From the NCBI GenBank assembly GCA_958295915.1, contig OY282381.1, positions 2,874,722-2,938,721 on the forward strand: a DNA stretch of 64,000 bases, given 5' to 3'. The stretch's first letter is position 1. Each line of letters opens with the position of its first letter. The position numbers and the translations under genes were made by a program. This stretch comes from an uncultured Caldilineaceae bacterium. Lineage in GTDB: Bacteria; Chloroflexota; Anaerolineae; Caldilineales; Caldilineaceae. A model generated the notes under the pieces. The model worked only from the letters and a program-made list of their open reading frames with translations. It did no database searches and was not told the origin of the DNA. Shown here piece after piece: positions 59,598 through 64,000 of the stretch.

Positions 59598-60245
59598 ATG
59601 GATGAACTCCGCTATACGCTTGTGTCCGATGGAAGCAGTGATGCGTCCCTGATTCCAATATTGAATTGGTTGTTAATTCAGAATGGAGTACATTGTCCCA
59701 TTCAGGCAGAGTGGGCAGATCTGGGGGCGTTGCCGTCACTGCCTGACAGACCAACTTTGTCGGACAAAATCAGGGTTAGTCTTGGTTTCTACCCCTGTGA
59801 TCTGCTCTTTGTGCACCGAGATGCCGAAACAGAAACACGAGAAAAACGCGTGCAAGAAATACATAAGGCATTCGTCGGCTTGCCAGAGGATTTGTCACCA
59901 ATTTTTGTCTGTGTCATTCCTGTTCGGATGCAGGAGGCTTGGTTATTGATCGATGAAACCGCCATAAAATGCGCAGCAGGAAATAGGCGCTATGCCGATC
60001 AACTGGACCTGCCTCCTGTAAATCGTTTGGAACAAATACCCGATCCCAAGGCTTTCTTATACAACGTACTCAAACAGGCCAGCGACCTCAATAGACGTCG
60101 GCTGAGGAGCTATCGCGTAGCAGGATCCGCGCGACGCGTTGCGGGATTTATTGAGGATTTTTCACTGTTGAGGCAGTTAAGCGCATTTGTCGCTCTCGAA
60201 GAAGAAGTCATCAGCGCTATTCAGTCAAACAACTGGCGCCTCTGA
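59598..60245 (+). CDS. TOPRIM-like (DUF4276/OLD-type) candidate nuclease subunit
   Basis: 215 residues, 3 bases after the ATPase stop. 'YTLVSDGSSDASLIPILNWLL' (~6-26) occupies the place of the TOPRIM 'EGxxD' motif, with Asp instead of Glu; 'CDLLFVHRDAETETREKRVQEI' (~67-88) the DxD-like second motif; 'IPVRMQEAWLLIDETAIKCAAGN' (~110-132) follows. Overall it fits standalone TOPRIM-like partners of ATPases. Assignment is by pattern; the altered first acidic residue leaves activity uncertain. Likely a two-gene, split-OLD type system with 58164-59594. Confidence 0.65.
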   Translation: MDELRYTLVSDGSSDASLIPILNWLLIQNGVHCPIQAEWADLGALPSLPDRPTLSDKIRVSLGFYPCDLLFVHRDAETETREKRVQEIHKAFVGLPEDLSPIFVCVIPVRMQEAWLLIDETAIKCAAGNRRYADQLDLPPVNRLEQIPDPKAFLYNVLKQASDLNRRRLRSYRVAGSARRVAGFIEDFSLLRQLSAFVALEEEVISAIQSNNWRL

Positions 60246-60311
60246 ATTTAGCTATCAATCGTTCTCGGTTTTCGTCTGATCTGTCAAAGAATAAAGGCTA
60301 GGAGTAGTGAT

Positions 60312-60509
60312 ATGGATATAAAGTATTTTCAGGATTCAGATACACTTTTAGTCAATTTTTCGGACAGAAAAATCGTTGAGACGCGAGATGTAAATGAGAA
60401 TGTTCCGGTTGAACTGGACGCCGAAGGAAAGATTGTCAGCGTAACGATTGAACACGCCAGAGAACATATCAATATCTCGAACTTTTCTTACGAGCAACTA
60501 TCTGCATAA
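60312..60509 (+). CDS. DUF2283 family protein
   Basis: 65 residues, GGAGTAG before the ATG. 'MDIKYFQDSDTLLVNFSDRKIVETRDVNENVPVELDAEGKIVSVTIEHA' is the DUF2283 beta-fold ('D.L.i.f....e...v...v.ld.dG.ivgieI'). Family members are often next to DUF4258, in toxin-antitoxin-like pairs; no such partner is here. It sits between the TOPRIM-like gene and recJ, whose start is 3 bases after its stop. Confidence 0.85.
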   Translation: MDIKYFQDSDTLLVNFSDRKIVETRDVNENVPVELDAEGKIVSVTIEHAREHINISNFSYEQLSA

Positions 60510-60512
60510 GCA

Positions 60513-62978
60513 ATGATGTCCTCCCAACCCTGGCTTCTGCTGCCCCAAGTCGAACCCTCCCCTGAGCTGGCGGCGGCTGTGGGGGGGCATCCCCTCGTAG
60601 CGCAACTCCTGGCCCAGCGGGAGATCGACACGCCGGAAAAAGCCATCCCCTTTCTCGACTCTGCCGCCTATACCCCTGCCCCGCCGACCGTCCTCGTCGG
60701 GTTGGACAGAGCCGCGCGCCTAGTGTTCGATGCCATCCGCGAGGGGAAAAATATCCTCGTCTGGGGCGACTTCGATGTGGACGGCCAGACCAGCGCAACC
60801 CTGCTGGTGGCCGCGCTGCAGGAGCTGACCGCGCCGCAACACATCCGTTTTCATGTGCCCAATCGCTTCACCGAAGGCCACGGCATCCGCCCCTGGAAAC
60901 TGCGCGAGATCCTGAGCGAGCCGGCTTTCCAGCCACACCTGCTGCTGACCTGCGACACGGGCATCGCCGAAGCAGAGGGGATCGGCATCGCTAAGGATGC
61001 CGGGCTGACCGTCGTCGTTACCGATCACCACGATCTGCCCGCCGAATTTGCCGACGCCGAACCGGGCGCGGCGCCTCCTTGCGCTGAATCGACAGCCAGC
61101 GCCGGGGTCCATAGCGTGCGCCGAGCCGACGCAATTGTCAATCCCAAATTTCTGCGCGCCGACGACCCGCTACGCACCCTGCCCGGCGTGGGAGTCGCTT
61201 ACAAACTGGTACAACGATTATACGAATTAAGCGGTACGCCCGACGGCGCGGCCCAGTTTCTGGATCTGGTGGCTTTGGGAATCGTCGCCGATGTGGCCGA
61301 GCAGCTGCACGACGCCCGCTATCTGCTTCAAGTGGGGCTGGACAAACTGCGCCGCACAGAACGTATCGGCCTGAAGGCGCTCATGCACAACGCCCACCTG
61401 GTCCCAGACAGCGTTGGCGTCGAATCCATCGGCTTTCAGATCGGCCCACGCATGAATGCGCTGGGGCGTCTGGACGACGCGACGGTGGCTGTCGAACTGC
61501 TGACCACCGACGACGCCATCCGCGCTGGCCAGCTGGCCGCGCAGATGGAGCGGCTGAACAATGACAGGCGGATGCTTACCAGCCAGATCGCCCAGACAGC
61601 GTTTGATATGCTGGATCGGCAGCCCCATTTGCTCGACTTCAATGCTATCGTTCTCGCCCATCCCAACTGGCATGCGGGGATCATTGGGATCGTCGCTTCT
61701 CGGTTGGTTGATGAGTACCATAAGCCGACGGTTCTGCTGTGCAACCCGCCGGGGGAGCCAGCCCGAGGCAGCGCCCGCAGCACGCCCAGCGTGGATATCG
61801 GCGCATCCATCGCCGCCTGCGCTGATCTGCTGACCGGCCACGGCGGGCATCCGGGCGCGGCCGGTCTGACGCTGGACGCAGCCAATATCGACCGCTTTCG
61901 CCGAGAGTTGGACCGCCAGGTAGATCGGCGCCGCATCGACGCCGGGCCGGATGGGCTGCGTATCGACGCCGAACTGCCCTTCTCCGAGTTGAGCCTGTCT
62001 TTGGTGGAACAGATCGAGCGCTTAGCCCCTTTCGGCAATGGCAACCCAGCGCCTACATTTATGAGTCGCCGGCTGACAGTCGTCGAGGATCGCCGTATCG
62101 GACGGGATGGTACGCACCGGCGGCTGCTGTTGCAAGATGACCAGGAGAGGAAACAAGCGGTAATCTGGTGGCGGGGCGCGGATGTGGATCTGCCCAGCGG
62201 GCCCATCGATATCGCCTATACGCTCAGCATTAACGAATTTCGCGGCGAACGCACGCCGCAACTGACGTTCAAAGCGGCTCGGCCTGCCAAACAAGAGATA
62301 CTGCAGCCGCTAGCGAACGAGCCAACGCGCCCGCCTGAGATGGTCACAGATTCTTCCGATTCGCCGGCGGAACAGACTTTCTTCCACGATCTGCGCCGAG
62401 AACGGGTATCTGTGCCTGATCTGCCCACCTTCGACGTCGCTTTCTGGTATGCTGAAGGAGCCGGTCTGGTCGATCTCCCTTTTCGTTCGCGACTGGACGC
62501 TTCTGAGGCGGCGACGGGCAGCCCCCTGGTGTTGTGGAGCAGTCCGCCGGCGCCAGGGGTATTGCACTGGCTGGTGGAGACCCTCGCTCCGTCCGCGCTG
62601 TATCTGATCGGCAGGGACACCGCCGAGGCCCGGCTCGACGCTGTGCTGAAACGGGTGGCCGGCATGGCGAAGTATGGTCTGAGCCAGGATGGGTTGCTCC
62701 CTATCGACCGGCTGGCAGCTCGCATCGGCGCGACCGAAGAGATCATCCGCTACAGCCTACTCTGGCTGGAACAAAAGGGGCTTTTGCGGTTAAAAGAGTG
62801 GGAAGGCGGCGATGTCGCGCGCATCGAGCCGGGGGACGGACTGGAGCGCGATGGGAAAGAGCGAACCCTGCTCCAGGCGAAGCTGAATGAACTGCTGGCG
62901 GAGATGCGCGCCTACAGGCGTTTCTTCCACCGCGCGCCGGTGAAGGCGCTTGGTATCTCCTTGCCAGACGACAACTGA
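60513..62978 (+). CDS. recJ: Single-stranded-DNA-specific exonuclease RecJ, extended form
   Basis: 821 residues against ~570 for standard RecJ. DHH domain: 'LVWGDFDVDGQTSATLL' (~77-93), 'LLTCDTGIAEAEGIGIAKDAGLTVVVTDHHDLP' (DHH at ~171-173), 'VALGIVADV'. DHHA1: 'AHPNWHAGIIGIVASRLVDEYHKPTVLL' (~384), 'GHGGHPGAAGLTLD' (~445). An OB domain spans ~485-600; the C-terminal ~200 residues include a helicase-loader-like region and a winged helix ('IDRLAARIGATEEIIRYSLLWLEQKGLLRL'). It digests 5'-ended ssDNA. Translationally coupled spacing to DUF2283. Confidence 0.93.
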   Translation: MMSSQPWLLLPQVEPSPELAAAVGGHPLVAQLLAQREIDTPEKAIPFLDSAAYTPAPPTVLVGLDRAARLVFDAIREGKNILVWGDFDVDGQTSATLLVAALQELTAPQHIRFHVPNRFTEGHGIRPWKLREILSEPAFQPHLLLTCDTGIAEAEGIGIAKDAGLTVVVTDHHDLPAEFADAEPGAAPPCAESTASAGVHSVRRADAIVNPKFLRADDPLRTLPGVGVAYKLVQRLYELSGTPDGAAQFLDLVALGIVADVAEQLHDARYLLQVGLDKLRRTERIGLKALMHNAHLVPDSVGVESIGFQIGPRMNALGRLDDATVAVELLTTDDAIRAGQLAAQMERLNNDRRMLTSQIAQTAFDMLDRQPHLLDFNAIVLAHPNWHAGIIGIVASRLVDEYHKPTVLLCNPPGEPARGSARSTPSVDIGASIAACADLLTGHGGHPGAAGLTLDAANIDRFRRELDRQVDRRRIDAGPDGLRIDAELPFSELSLSLVEQIERLAPFGNGNPAPTFMSRRLTVVEDRRIGRDGTHRRLLLQDDQERKQAVIWWRGADVDLPSGPIDIAYTLSINEFRGERTPQLTFKAARPAKQEILQPLANEPTRPPEMVTDSSDSPAEQTFFHDLRRERVSVPDLPTFDVAFWYAEGAGLVDLPFRSRLDASEAATGSPLVLWSSPPAPGVLHWLVETLAPSALYLIGRDTAEARLDAVLKRVAGMAKYGLSQDGLLPIDRLAARIGATEEIIRYSLLWLEQKGLLRLKEWEGGDVARIEPGDGLERDGKERTLLQAKLNELLAEMRAYRRFFHRAPVKALGISLPDDN

Positions 62979-62989
62979 ACAACTCCGGG

Positions 62990-63125
62990 TTTTCTTTGCG
63001 CCTTTGCGCCATAGCGTCATAGCGTCATTGCGTTAAAACAATGGACAACACAACGCAAAGACGCAGAGACGCAAAGACTTTTCCCAGGTTTTCCTTGCGC
63101 CCTTGCGCCTTTGCGTTAAAACTGG
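62990..63125. repeat. Repeat family F, double copy before the second DUF1156 gene
   Basis: TTTCTTTGCGCCTTTGCGCC ... then AACGCAAAGACGCAGAGACGC ... CCTTGCGCCTTTGCGTT. The arms can pair as one or two hairpins between recJ and the methylase. Confidence 0.8.
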
Positions 63126-63142
63126 TAGAGAAGAGCCACACC

Positions 63143-64000
<858 letters not shown>

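Overview
The window reads as a moderately GC-rich (roughly 55-60% by eye) chromosome segment of a free-living bacterium. A Chloroflexota lineage (Caldilinea/Anaerolinea-like) is my best guess. The reasons are the archaeal-type thiolase plus DUF35 Zn-ribbon pair, the DUF2089/YvlB-type operon, long dipeptide-transporter genes with Tat-lipoprotein signals, and a dense load of short interspersed repeats. This is inference from gene style, not a database match. No rRNA, tRNA or CRISPR array was seen.

Layout. 1-5.0 kb: an operon with a partial gene, a DUF2089 regulator-like protein, a repetitive DUF4097-like protein, two related small YvlB-like proteins and an ABC-2 exporter. 5.1-10.3 kb: a dipeptide-type ABC importer (binding protein and two permeases, no ATPases) plus a short-chain dehydrogenase, bracketed by two near-identical 229-bp direct repeats; a 135-bp MITE-like element sits between the permease genes. 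10.4-11.3 kb: a small SWIM zinc-finger gene enclosed by ~64-bp inverted repeats. 11.5-17.9 kb: flippase-like protein, UDP-glucose dehydrogenase, M16 peptidase, RecF and an AlaX-type editing protein. 18.0-21.9 kb (minus): ABC-2 exporter operon with a GbsR/MarR-type regulator and a promoter whose -35 lies in a palindrome. 22.1-27.2 kb: aldo-keto reductase, TldD/PmbA pair, MFS exporter. 27.3-30.2 kb (minus): a DUF1156 DNA methylase. 30.4-31.4 kb: thioredoxin behind a promoter with a dyad in its spacer. 31.6-35.9 kb (minus): gap-pgk-(unknown)-tpiA and an M50-like membrane protein. 36.1-45.3 kb: FolC, lipoprotein, GT-C glycosyltransferase, thiolase/DUF35, an acidic HTH protein and a Cys-rich small protein. 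45.5-48.7 kb (minus): msrP and msrQ split by a TnpB element. 48.8-53.8 kb: DUF2231, PspC, a two-component system and an HtrA protease. 53.8-57.1 kb (minus): sulfatase and two sugar-acid enzymes. 57.2-64 kb: PD-(D/E)XK nuclease, OLD-like ATPase, TOPRIM-like protein, DUF2283, RecJ, and the start of a second DUF1156 methylase running off the edge.

Three things stand out. (i) Several families of short palindromic repeats have invaded both intergenic DNA and reading frames, always keeping the frame. (ii) The tnpB element has 26-bp terminal inverted repeats and an 8-bp target duplication, which is not IS200/IS605 architecture, and it splits the msrPQ operon. (iii) The 57-64 kb cluster of nuclease, ATPase, TOPRIM-like protein, RecJ and DNA methylase looks like a defence or repair module, and the methylase has a paralogue 33 kb away.
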